DNA from: Hyphomicrobiaceae bacterium
Lineage (GTDB): Bacteria; Pseudomonadota; Alphaproteobacteria; Rhizobiales; Hyphomicrobiaceae
Assembly: GCA_020638035.1 (NCBI GenBank)
Contig: JACKJI010000025.1
Span: forward strand, 1 to 28,984
Direction: 5' to 3'
DNA length: 28,984 nucleotides
Positions within the stretch are counted from its first letter, which is position 1, and every line of letters begins with the position of its first letter. Of this stretch, positions 8,254-16,745 are shown in pieces. The notes under the pieces were generated by a model. It did not search any database. It was not told where the DNA came from and was given only the letters and a program-made list of their open reading frames with translations. The translations under genes and the position numbers were made by a program.

Positions 8254-9753
8254 ATGCCGCTGCAGCTCTACAATACGCTGACGCGCCGCAAGGAGCCGTT
8301 CGTGCCGATCGATCCGAAGAACGTACGCATGTACGTCTGCGGGCCGACCGTCTACGACTACGCTCACATCGGCAATGCGCGCCCAATCATCGTATTCGAT
8401 GTGCTGTTCCGCCTCTTGCGCCACATCTACGGGCCAGGCCACGTTACCTATGCCCGCAACATCACCGACGTCGACGACAAGATCAATGCACGCGCGGCAC
8501 GCGATTTCCCGAGTCTCGCCCTGAACGACGCCATCGCCAAGGTGACGGCGGAGACGACGGCGCAGTTCCACAAGGACATCGCCGCGTTGGGCGTCATCGA
8601 GCCGACTGTCGAGCCGCGCGCGACCGGGCACATCGAGGAGATGAAGGCGATGTGCGAGGCGCTCGTCGCCAACGGGCATGCCTATGTTGCCGCCGATCAC
8701 GTGCTGTTCGATGTCGCCTCCATGCCCGACTACGGCAAGCTCTCCAACCGTTCGCTTGAGGAGATGGAGGCAGGTGCGCGCGTCGAGGTCGCCCCTTACA
8801 AGAAGGGGCCGATGGATTTCGTGCTGTGGAAGCCGTCGAAGGCGGAGGAACCTGGCTGGCCTTCGCCGTGTGGCATTGCGGTGAAGGGCCGTCCCGGCTG
8901 GCACATCGAATGCTCGGCCATGTCCGGCAAGCATCTAGGCGAAGTTTTCGACATCCATGGCGGTGGCATCGACCTCGCCTTCCCACACCATGAGAACGAG
9001 ATCGCCCAGTCACGCTGTGCGCACGGCACGCCGGTGATGGCCAACGTGTGGATGCACAACGGCTTCCTGCAGGTGGAAGGCGAGAAGATGTCGAAATCCC
9101 TCGGCAACTTCATCACGATTCACGATGTCCTGCTCCACGATGTCTTGCTGGCACACGTGCCGGCTCTTGTGCCCCTTGGCAATGAGGAAGGGGAGACACC
9201 CGCTCCTGCAGACTGGCAGATTGCCTGGAACGGGCTGTGCGCACGCCTGTCGATGCTCCAGACGAAATACCGGGAGCCACTGGACTGGACTGAGAAGCGA
9301 TTCAATGAGTCGAGCGATGAACTCTATCGCTGGTACGAGGCTCTTCGCTCCATCGGCTTCGACTGCACGCTTCAACGGGATGTGCCACAGGGCATCGTCG
9401 GGGCGCTGTGCGACGACCTCAATAGTTGGCAGGCCCTGACCGAGCTTAGAGCGGCGTACAAGAACCAGGATATCGTGGCGCTCGGCGCAGGTATGGGCTT
9501 CCTCGGGCTGCTGAACCCCATTTTCGTAGAGCGAAGCGACATCTTGCTGTTCGACCGCAGTGGTGGTTTGGACGATGAAACGACACGGAAGGTCATGTCC
9601 CTCATCGCTGCCCGTCTCGAAGCGCGCAAGGCCAAGAACTGGGCCGAGAGCGATCGCATCCGCGATGAGCTCGCCGCAATGGGTATCCAGCTGAAGGATA
9701 GCAAGAACCCCGCGACCGGCGAGATCGAGACGACCTGGGAGGTGAAGCGATGA
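8254..9753 (+). CDS. cysS: Cysteine--tRNA ligase (CysRS)
   Basis: A 499-residue cytosolic class I synthetase that charges tRNA-Cys with cysteine. I start at the ATG at 8254 (MPLQLYNTL), which has a purine-rich AAGGGGTGGAG just before it. The frame is open 24 codons further up, but that part is not CysRS-like. Zn-ligand C29 lies in YVCGPTVYDYAHIGN, which also carries the HIGN form of the HIGH motif (38-41). Further zinc-site residues sit in WHIECSAMS and FPHHENE. KMSKS is at 278-282. The helical C-terminal domain ends in a DALR-like anticodon-binding region. The segment right after KMSKSLGNFITIH (about residues 290-320) is unlike usual CysRS sequences and contains HDVLLHDVLL, a small in-frame duplication. 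The stop overlaps the next start (ATGA). Confidence 0.96.
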   Translation: MPLQLYNTLTRRKEPFVPIDPKNVRMYVCGPTVYDYAHIGNARPIIVFDVLFRLLRHIYGPGHVTYARNITDVDDKINARAARDFPSLALNDAIAKVTAETTAQFHKDIAALGVIEPTVEPRATGHIEEMKAMCEALVANGHAYVAADHVLFDVASMPDYGKLSNRSLEEMEAGARVEVAPYKKGPMDFVLWKPSKAEEPGWPSPCGIAVKGRPGWHIECSAMSGKHLGEVFDIHGGGIDLAFPHHENEIAQSRCAHGTPVMANVWMHNGFLQVEGEKMSKSLGNFITIHDVLLHDVLLAHVPALVPLGNEEGETPAPADWQIAWNGLCARLSMLQTKYREPLDWTEKRFNESSDELYRWYEALRSIGFDCTLQRDVPQGIVGALCDDLNSWQALTELRAAYKNQDIVALGAGMGFLGLLNPIFVERSDILLFDRSGGLDDETTRKVMSLIAARLEARKAKNWAESDRIRDELAAMGIQLKDSKNPATGEIETTWEVKR

Positions 9754-10259
9754 GCACGCTCCCCCTCCGTCCGTTTCTGATCGCTGACACCTCGCGCCTG
9801 CAGGATCTGTTCGCTCAGGCGATCGAGGAGTTGACGCAGGACGAGTACGACGAGGACCAGCGGCTCGCCTGGATCACGCGCGCCGCCGATGCCGAGGCGT
9901 TCGCCAAGCGGCTCACTGCCAACGTCACCATCCTCGTCGAGCAGGACGGCGAGATCCTGGGCTTTGCCAGCCTCGCCGGAAACAAGGAGGTCGACATGCT
10001 CTATGTCCATCCCTACGCGGTGGGCCAGGGCGTCGGCTCGACGCTCCTCGACGCCATGGAGCGGCTTGCCACCGCGCGTGGCACCGAAGCGATTTTCGTC
10101 GATGCCAGCGACACCGCGCATGAGTTCTTCACCCGCCGCGGCTACGCTGACGTCCGCCGCAATACCGTGCCGATCGATGGCGTCTGGCTGTCGAACACGA
10201 CCATGACCAAGCCGCTCACCATGCCGAAACCGGCAGCGGTCTCATCGAAGGTTCACTGA
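9750..10259 (+). CDS. GNAT family N-acetyltransferase
   Basis: A 169-residue protein with a GNAT fold. An N-terminal helix region (LQDLFAQAIEELTQ) is followed by strands holding ILVEQDGEILGFASL. The acetyl-CoA binding motif A follows as MLYVHPYAVGQGVGSTLLDAM (residues about 86-106), with the Q/R-x-x-G-x-G/A-type loop realised as GQGVGS. The tail FVDASDTAHEFFTRRGY is the typical motif B with a conserved Tyr. The acceptor is unknown. It overlaps cysS by 4 nt (ATGA) and ends 1 nt before cimA, so the three genes are almost certainly cotranscribed and perhaps translationally coupled. A role in amino-acid or tRNA metabolism is possible but not shown. AGGTG lies 6 nt before the start. Confidence 0.88.
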   Translation: MSTLPLRPFLIADTSRLQDLFAQAIEELTQDEYDEDQRLAWITRAADAEAFAKRLTANVTILVEQDGEILGFASLAGNKEVDMLYVHPYAVGQGVGSTLLDAMERLATARGTEAIFVDASDTAHEFFTRRGYADVRRNTVPIDGVWLSNTTMTKPLTMPKPAAVSSKVH

Positions 10260-10260
10260 G

Positions 10261-11907
10261 ATGAAAGAACGCCTCTATCTGTTCGATACGACCCTGCGTG
10301 ATGGCGCGCAGACGACAGGCGTCGATTTCTCCGTCGACGACAAGCGTCGTATCGCCAAGGTGTTGGACGAACTGGGCGTCGACTACGTCGAGGGCGGCTA
10401 TCCCGGCGCCAACGATACCGATACGCGTTTCTTTTCGACCGCGCCGAACTTGCAGACCGCCGTCTTCACCGCCTTCGGCATGACCAAGCGCGCCGGCCGC
10501 TCAGTCGACAACGATCCGGGCTTCCAGGCTCTGATGCAGTCCAAGGCTCGCGCCATCTGCCTCGTCGCCAAGTCGTGGGACTATCACGTGCGTGTGGCGC
10601 TCGGCATCACCAACGAGGAGAACCTGGACGGCGTGCGCCAGTCCATCGAGGCGGTCATTGCGTCGGGCCGCGAGGCGATGCTCGATTGTGAGCACTTCTT
10701 CGACGGCTACAAGGGCAACCGTGACTATGCGCTCGCTGTCGCGCGCACGGCCTACGAAGCCGGCGCCCGCTGGGTCGTCCTATGCGACACCAACGGTGGC
10801 ACGCTGCCTCACGAGGTCTCGCGCATCGTCGAGGACGTGGCCCGCGCCATCCCCAGTTCGCATCTCGGCATCCACACCCACAACGATACCGAGAACGCGG
10901 TGGCCAACACGTTGATGGCCGTGCGCGCCGGCTGCCGGCAGATCCAGGGCACGCTGAACGGGCTCGGCGAGCGGTGCGGCAATGCCAACCTCACCTCGAT
11001 CATCCCGACACTGCTGCTGAAGAGCGAGTTCGCCGACCGCTTCGAGACGGGAGTGACGCCCGAGCGCCTGACGCGCCTCACGCACGCCAGCCGCGTTCTG
11101 GACGAGATCCTGAATCGCGCGCCAAGCCGCCACGCGCCCTATGTCGGCGAGAGCGCTTTCGCCACCAAGGCGGGCATCCACGCCTCAGCGATCCTCAAGG
11201 ACCCTGAGACCTATGAGCATGTCGCACCGGATTCGGTGGGCAACCGCCGTCACGTCCTGGTGTCGAAGCAGGCCGGGAAATCCAACGTGCTTGACGCGCT
11301 GGAGCGCATGGGACTTGCGATCGATCGCAACGACGCACGCTTAACGCTCCTGCTCGATGAGGTGAAGGCACGCGAGGCGGCCGGCTATTCCTACGAAGCG
11401 GCAGAAGCCTCCTTTGAGTTGCTCGCCCGGCGCATACTAGGCAATGTGCCACGCTATTTCTCGGTCGATAGTTTCCGCGTCATGGTCGAGCGCCGGCACA
11501 ACGCCCACGGCGATCTCGTCACGGTCTCCGAAGCCATCGTCAAGGTCTTCATCAATGGCGATAGAGAGCCGCTGTGGTCGGTGGCGGAAGGCAATGGCCC
11601 CGTCAACGCCCTCGACAGCGCGCTGCGCAAGGATCTCGGCCGCTATCAGAAGCACATCGAAGGCGTCGAACTCGTCGACTACAAGGTGCGCATCCTGACG
11701 GGGCTGCACGGCACCGATGCCGTCACGCGCGTTCTCGTGGAGAGCCATGACACCTCGACAGGCGAGCGCTGGTTTACCGTTGGCGTGTCTCCCAACATCA
11801 TCGATGCGAGCTTCGAGGCATTGCTCGACAGCATCAACTACAAGCTGGTGCGCGACAATGCCGTGGTCGGCCATCTTGGTCGGCCCGTGCCGGGAGCGGC
11901 TGAATAG
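10261..11907 (+). CDS. cimA: (R)-citramalate synthase
   Basis: A 548-residue enzyme of the DRE-TIM/HMGL family. It condenses pyruvate with acetyl-CoA to (R)-citramalate, the first step of the threonine-independent route to 2-oxobutyrate and isoleucine. The N-terminal barrel starts FDTTLRDGAQTTG (residues 8-20), giving the catalytic Arg and the metal-binding Asp. VDYVEGGYPGAND is characteristic of CimA rather than LeuA. The metal-ligand HTHND motif lies near residue 204, followed by GTLNGLGERCGNANL. The C-terminal third is a LeuA-type allosteric dimerisation domain. Its length fits the long CimA type (about 530). It starts 1 nt after the GNAT gene. It likely feeds the ilvB/ilvH/ilvC genes encoded about 12 kb away. 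LeuA-like activity is unlikely but needs an assay to exclude. Confidence 0.93.
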   Translation: MKERLYLFDTTLRDGAQTTGVDFSVDDKRRIAKVLDELGVDYVEGGYPGANDTDTRFFSTAPNLQTAVFTAFGMTKRAGRSVDNDPGFQALMQSKARAICLVAKSWDYHVRVALGITNEENLDGVRQSIEAVIASGREAMLDCEHFFDGYKGNRDYALAVARTAYEAGARWVVLCDTNGGTLPHEVSRIVEDVARAIPSSHLGIHTHNDTENAVANTLMAVRAGCRQIQGTLNGLGERCGNANLTSIIPTLLLKSEFADRFETGVTPERLTRLTHASRVLDEILNRAPSRHAPYVGESAFATKAGIHASAILKDPETYEHVAPDSVGNRRHVLVSKQAGKSNVLDALERMGLAIDRNDARLTLLLDEVKAREAAGYSYEAAEASFELLARRILGNVPRYFSVDSFRVMVERRHNAHGDLVTVSEAIVKVFINGDREPLWSVAEGNGPVNALDSALRKDLGRYQKHIEGVELVDYKVRILTGLHGTDAVTRVLVESHDTSTGERWFTVGVSPNIIDASFEALLDSINYKLVRDNAVVGHLGRPVPGAAE

Positions 11908-12003
11908 AGCAACTTGAGCGAAGTACGAAGCGGTTCAGCGGGAAGAAGTGCTCCGGACAAAAGGATGGAGCGCCGATCCGGTTCCATTCACAGCGCATGC
12001 GCT
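11906..12003. repeat. Palindromic mosaic element, copy B (degenerate, RIME/Bru-RS-like)
   Basis: This starts within the cimA stop region. Module 1 has arms GAGCA (11907-11911) and TGCTC (11949-11953). The linker GGACAAAAGGATGGAGC matches the linkers of the other two copies with small changes. Module 2 has arms AGCGC (11969-11973) and GCGCT (11999-12003), the latter inside the perfect palindrome AGCGCATGCGCT (11992-12003). It lies between the convergent genes cimA and meaB. It is the most eroded of the three copies, judged by broken inner stems. Confidence 0.55.
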
Positions 12004-12074
12004 TGATGTGGCACGGAATGGCAGGATGCATTGTCCGTATGGCTGCCCGCGTCGCTGGATCATCACACGTTGCT

Positions 12075-13058
<984 letters not shown>

Positions 13059-13137
13059 GGCCGCGTGATTACGCGCAACCGGGGGCCTCTGCAAGCCGCC
13101 GTTCGACTTGCCCTGTCTGGCGCGTGGACGGACACGG

Positions 13138-13935
13138 TTAGAACTTCGCTGTGATGGCCGCTTCCGCCTCGGCCTCCGTCGAGGCTTTCGCAGCCTGCAG
13201 GATGGCCGGTACGATCGCTGCGGCCTCCTCGACGACGATGAAGCGCACGTTGATGCCGTTGCGGATGAACTGATCGTCCCGCATGTGTGCGAGCAGTTTG
13301 AGGAACGGATCCCAGAAGCCGTCGATGTTGGCGACGACGATCGGCTTGGTGTGCTGCCCGAGCTGCGACCACGTCAGCTGCTCGACGAGCTCCTCCAGCG
13401 TGCCGATGCCACCGGGCAGCGCCACGAACGCATCGGAGTTCTCGAACATCAGCCGTTTGCGCTCGTGCATGTCCTTGGTGATCATCAACTGATCGACGTC
13501 ACGCAGCATATGCTCCTTTTGCGTCAGGAATTCCGGAATGATGCCGATGACGTGCCCGCCCGCATCGCGCGTCGCCCGGGCGACCTCCCCCATCAGCCCA
13601 AGTCCGCCGCCGCCGTAGACGAGGCCGATGCCAGCCTGAGCGAGAGCCGCGCCGAGAGCATCGGCCGCCTGCGTATAGGCCGGATTGGTGCCGTGTCCCG
13701 AGCCACAGTAGACGCAGACATTGGCGATGTGGCGCGCACCGGTTGACGCCCGGACTCCAGGTTTTGCGCTGCCCCGCTTCCGCGAGCCTGCCTCGATATC
13801 CGACGCTGCGCTCTTGGAAGCGTGGCCTTGAGCGATCGCCAAAGATGTCTGCGAGCCGTTGGCGGTGGCGGGCCTGGAGCTTGGCGTTCGGGCCGAGGAC
13901 GGCTTGGACGTCTTGCGCGGGGTCTTGCTGGACAT
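13138..13935 (-). CDS. LOG family protein (TIGR00730), putative cytokinin riboside 5'-monophosphate phosphoribohydrolase
   Basis: A 265-residue protein. Residues 70-265 form a Rossmann-like lysine-decarboxylase/LOG domain: VCVYCGSG (73-80), LVYGGGGLGLMGEVA (105-119), MHERKR (156-161) and PGGIGTLEE (174-182). The last is the PGGxGTxxE motif that binds nucleotide phosphate and supplies the catalytic Glu. LOG proteins hydrolyse N6-substituted or plain nucleoside monophosphates to base and ribose 5-phosphate; the old name lysine decarboxylase is a misannotation. The first 68 residues are an unusual Ser/Thr/Lys/Arg/Ala-rich extension with no obvious fold. The ATG at 13935 has AGAGAG upstream; a later start inside the extension cannot be ruled out. 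It is followed 79 bp later by meaB. Confidence 0.85.
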   Translation of the reverse strand: MSSKTPRKTSKPSSARTPSSRPATANGSQTSLAIAQGHASKSAASDIEAGSRKRGSAKPGVRASTGARHIANVCVYCGSGHGTNPAYTQAADALGAALAQAGIGLVYGGGGLGLMGEVARATRDAGGHVIGIIPEFLTQKEHMLRDVDQLMITKDMHERKRLMFENSDAFVALPGGIGTLEELVEQLTWSQLGQHTKPIVVANIDGFWDPFLKLLAHMRDDQFIRNGINVRFIVVEEAAAIVPAILQAAKASTEAEAEAAITAKF

Positions 13936-14313
13936 GTTCTCTCTATGGTCGACGGACTGTGGTCGTTGCATGACGGCCGCACCCCATGGACATTGAATTG
14001 GCTATTGTCACGTTCGTCGCCAAGTCCGTCATGGTGGCCAGCCGCGGCAGGTTATGACGGGTTTGCGTAAATGACACGAACGGCAGTCCCGTCGAGCACT
14101 GCGGCTTTTCGATATCATAGCCGCCGAATAAGGCGCGCAAGGCGCGGCACAAAGAACCGGTGCGCTCATGCTCGAAGTCACAGACTGGGCCTGGTTGGCG
14201 TCGCTCCCCATTCATGCTTTATGGGGCAATACGGCCGGCTCCGTGGCATGAGCCGTTGCTGGTAATGTAATGTCGCCCATGGGTTTTTCCATCCGGGCGG
14301 TGGGAGTAGGGGC
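13936..14313. other. Gene-free 378-bp divergent intergenic region
   Basis: This lies between the LOG gene (-) and the LysM repeat-protein gene (+). Short open frames exist on both strands, but none has a recognisable protein or a good ribosome-binding site. I see no strong terminator, no repeat shared with the mosaics and no tRNA-like fold. It presumably holds the two divergent promoters. Confidence 0.55.
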
Positions 14314-16566
14314 ATGCGGTCGGGGCTGCGTATTTCGGCGGGCATGATCGTTCTTGGCGTTGCGTGCGCCGGAATTGCGCCTGTCCTGTCCTCGCCCGGT
14401 GAGCCCATTGAGCTCATCGGCGGCAGCGCGCTGTTCAACGCGCCGCGCCCTGAGCCCACGCCGTCGGGCGGTTTGATCTGGCTGTTGGCCGCATATGCCC
14501 AGGAGAGAGGCGTGTCTCCGCTTCAGCCGGCTGGCCCGGTCCTCGGGACACAGGGTGTTCCAGGTCGCATCGCCCCCCCGTCCTTCTCCCTGATCGAGAT
14601 CGACCCCAACGGCCGCATCCGGTTCGAGGGGCACGGAACGCCGGGCTCACGAGTGACGCTCAACCGTCACGGCGAGCCGTTTGCCTCAGCCGTGGTCACG
14701 CCGAAGGGTGACTGGTCGGTGACGCTAGACGGTCAGATGAGCAGCGGTGTGCATGTGTTCAGCTCGTCCGCGGCGCAACCCACGAACGGCACCGCGATCG
14801 AGGGGGGCGACGTGCGCATTGCCATCCCGCGCGAACTCGCCGTTCCCGGTGGTACGGAAAAGGGGCAATCCCACGGTGCCGTTGGCGGCAATGTCAGGCA
14901 GGACGACGTGCGCCGACGCGCCGAAGACATTGCGGGTGCCGCATCGGAGGAATTCTCGCGCATCCAGGAGCGACAAATCAGCCAGGCATCACCGCCGGTG
15001 GATCAGAAGGGCACCAGCGCTGGCCAAGAAGAGCAGGAAGGAGGCAGCTTCCTGTTCTGGATGCAGGAGTGGCTGGCCTCGTCCAATCGCCAGTTCCAGG
15101 GCAAGATCATGCGCCGGTTGCAGGTCCCCAGCCCCGAAGCCGAGGCTGCCGCGGAAGTCGAGCTGAAGCGCAAAAAGGAAGACACGGCGGCAGTAGAACA
15201 AAAGGCCGAGGAAGCCCGCCGTCAGGCCGAGGCCGCGGAAGCTCAGCGGAAGGCTGAGGAGGCCCGCCGTCAGGCCGAGGCAGCGGAAGCTCAGCGGAAG
15301 GCTGAGGAAGCCCGCCGTCAGGCCGAGGCTGCGGAAGCTCAACGGAAGGCCGAGGAGGCCCGCCGTCAGGCCGAGGCCGCGGAGGCAAAGCGGAAAGCTG
15401 AGGAAGCCCGCCGTCAGGCCGAGGCTGCGGAAGCTCAGCGGAAGGCCGAGGCGGCCCGCCGTCAGGCCGAGGCAGCGGAAGCTCAGCGGAAGGCCGAGGA
15501 GGCCCGCCGTCAGGCCGAGGCCGCGGAAGCTCAGCGGAAAGCCGAAGAAGCCCGCCGTCAGGCCGAGGCAGCGGAAGCTCAGCGGAAGGCCGAGGCGGCC
15601 CGCCGTCAGGCCGAGGCAGCGGAAGCTCAGCGGAAAGCCGAAGAAGCCCGCCGTCAGGCCGAGGCAGCGGAAGCTCAGCGGAAGGCTGAGGAGGCCCGCC
15701 GTCAGGCCGAGGCAGCGGAGGCTCAGCGGAAGGCGGAGGAGGCCCGCCGTCAGGCCGAGGCCACGGAAGCTCAGCGGAAGGCCGAGGAAGCGCGCCGTCA
15801 GGCCGAGGCCGCGGAGGCAAAGCGGAAGGCTGAGGAAGCCCGCCGTCAGGCCGAGGCCGCGGAAGCTCAGCGGAAAGCCGAGGAGGCCCGCCGTCAGGCC
15901 GAGGCCGCGGAAGCTCAGCGGAAGGCTGAGGAAGCCCGCCGTCAGGCCGAGGCAGCGGAAGCTCAGCGGAAAGCCGAAAGGTCCGCCGCAATCGCGCCGG
16001 CAACCAACACAGCCAAGGACAAGTTGCCCGCGGCCAAGTCGCCCGAGGGCACTGCCGCCACGTCGCCTCAGGATGCGCCGCCGACGGCCGCACGCTCCGG
16101 CACGAGCCCCTACCGCTCCGCCTCGGGCCGCCCGGACCCGCGCGGGCCCGATGGTCATGTCATGCCCGAAGGCTGGCGCAGGTTTGCAGACCTCGTGCAG
16201 CGGCGCCAGCAGAGTGAAGAACCCGCCCCAAGCCACCAGGTGAGCGGAAGATCGCAAGGCGACACCGGCTCTGCCGGCGTTCAATCCGCCAAGGCGATCG
16301 CAAACGCCATGCCCGATGGCGGCCAAGGGACCAACACTGGCCGCAACGTCCACACCAGGGCCTGCCCCGGCGCCGGCCGCAACATCCATCTGCCGGGAAC
16401 GTATATTGTGCGCTCCGGCGACAATCTGTGGGCGATCTCCCGGCGCCACTACCGGCGCGGCAAATATTGGAGCGTCATCTATCGCGCCAACGTCAAAAGG
16501 ATCGCCGATCCCGATTTGATCTTCCCGTGCCAGAAGGTGCACATTCCCAGGCTTCGCCGCCCCTGA
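14314..16566 (+). CDS. Exported repeat protein: Ig-like N-domain, 16 x 16-residue charged helix, C-terminal LysM
   Basis: A 750-residue protein. The start at 14314 is supported by GGTGGGAG upstream and gives a signal peptide at residues 1-27. Residues about 90-170 (beginning SFSLIEIDPNGRIRFEGHG) look like a bacterial Ig-like domain of the kind found with LysM in Hyphomicrobiales. Residues 297-552 are 16 near-identical copies of KAEEARRQAEAAEAQR, a TolA-like highly charged helix. A Pro/Ser-rich segment follows. A LysM domain closes the protein at 697-746 (YIVRSGDNLWAIS, then LIFPCQKVHIP) and should bind peptidoglycan. It is probably a periplasmic or envelope-spanning structural protein. The helix, if fully extended, would be roughly 38 nm (256 x 0.15 nm). 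Its function is unknown. The Atm1-like gene follows after 179 bp. Confidence 0.85.
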   Translation: MRSGLRISAGMIVLGVACAGIAPVLSSPGEPIELIGGSALFNAPRPEPTPSGGLIWLLAAYAQERGVSPLQPAGPVLGTQGVPGRIAPPSFSLIEIDPNGRIRFEGHGTPGSRVTLNRHGEPFASAVVTPKGDWSVTLDGQMSSGVHVFSSSAAQPTNGTAIEGGDVRIAIPRELAVPGGTEKGQSHGAVGGNVRQDDVRRRAEDIAGAASEEFSRIQERQISQASPPVDQKGTSAGQEEQEGGSFLFWMQEWLASSNRQFQGKIMRRLQVPSPEAEAAAEVELKRKKEDTAAVEQKAEEARRQAEAAEAQRKAEEARRQAEAAEAQRKAEEARRQAEAAEAQRKAEEARRQAEAAEAKRKAEEARRQAEAAEAQRKAEAARRQAEAAEAQRKAEEARRQAEAAEAQRKAEEARRQAEAAEAQRKAEAARRQAEAAEAQRKAEEARRQAEAAEAQRKAEEARRQAEAAEAQRKAEEARRQAEATEAQRKAEEARRQAEAAEAKRKAEEARRQAEAAEAQRKAEEARRQAEAAEAQRKAEEARRQAEAAEAQRKAERSAAIAPATNTAKDKLPAAKSPEGTAATSPQDAPPTAARSGTSPYRSASGRPDPRGPDGHVMPEGWRRFADLVQRRQQSEEPAPSHQVSGRSQGDTGSAGVQSAKAIANAMPDGGQGTNTGRNVHTRACPGAGRNIHLPGTYIVRSGDNLWAISRRHYRRGKYWSVIYRANVKRIADPDLIFPCQKVHIPRLRRP
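15202..15969 (+). repeat. 16 tandem copies of a 48-bp coding unit
   Basis: Sixteen in-frame units of exactly 48 nt start at the AAG codon at 15202 and end at 15969, with no partial unit inside. Most differences are synonymous (GAG/GAA, AAG/AAA, GCC/GCA/GCT). Amino-acid variants are A for E in units 6 and 9, K for Q in units 4 and 13, and T for A in unit 12. Units 6 and 9 (15442, 15586) are identical at the base level, as are units 8 and 10 (15538, 15634). This points to recent copying between units by unequal crossover or slippage. Confidence 0.95.
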
Positions 16567-16745
16567 ATTGGCAGCATGTGTCTTGCGTAGGGCTGCTGCA
16601 CAACTCAGCTGAACATGCCCAAAATGCGTGCTGCGGCGGCGCAGCGCTGGTCTCCGAACAACGTTGCGCGTAAGACGGCGACAAGCGGACAAGCGCGGCA
16701 GGACGTTCAGCCTGTTGCCGGAAGGGTCGCGCAGCAGAGGTGCAA

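Noticed and set aside
8104..8934. 276-codon minus-strand frame opposite the cysS 5' part
   Set aside because: Shadow frame; cysS motifs (HIGN, zinc Cys) are on the plus strand.
15202..15969. Possible CRISPR-like array from regular 48-bp periodicity
   Set aside because: There are no unique spacers; every unit is a full in-frame coding repeat.
14989..16692. Long minus-strand frames (567 and 328 codons) opposite the LysM repeat gene, with Leu/Gly/Phe-rich or Pro/Arg-rich repeats
   Set aside because: The 48-bp unit has no stop in several frames, so repetition keeps them open. They lack starts with ribosome-binding sites and known domains, while the plus frame has a signal peptide, an Ig-like domain and LysM.
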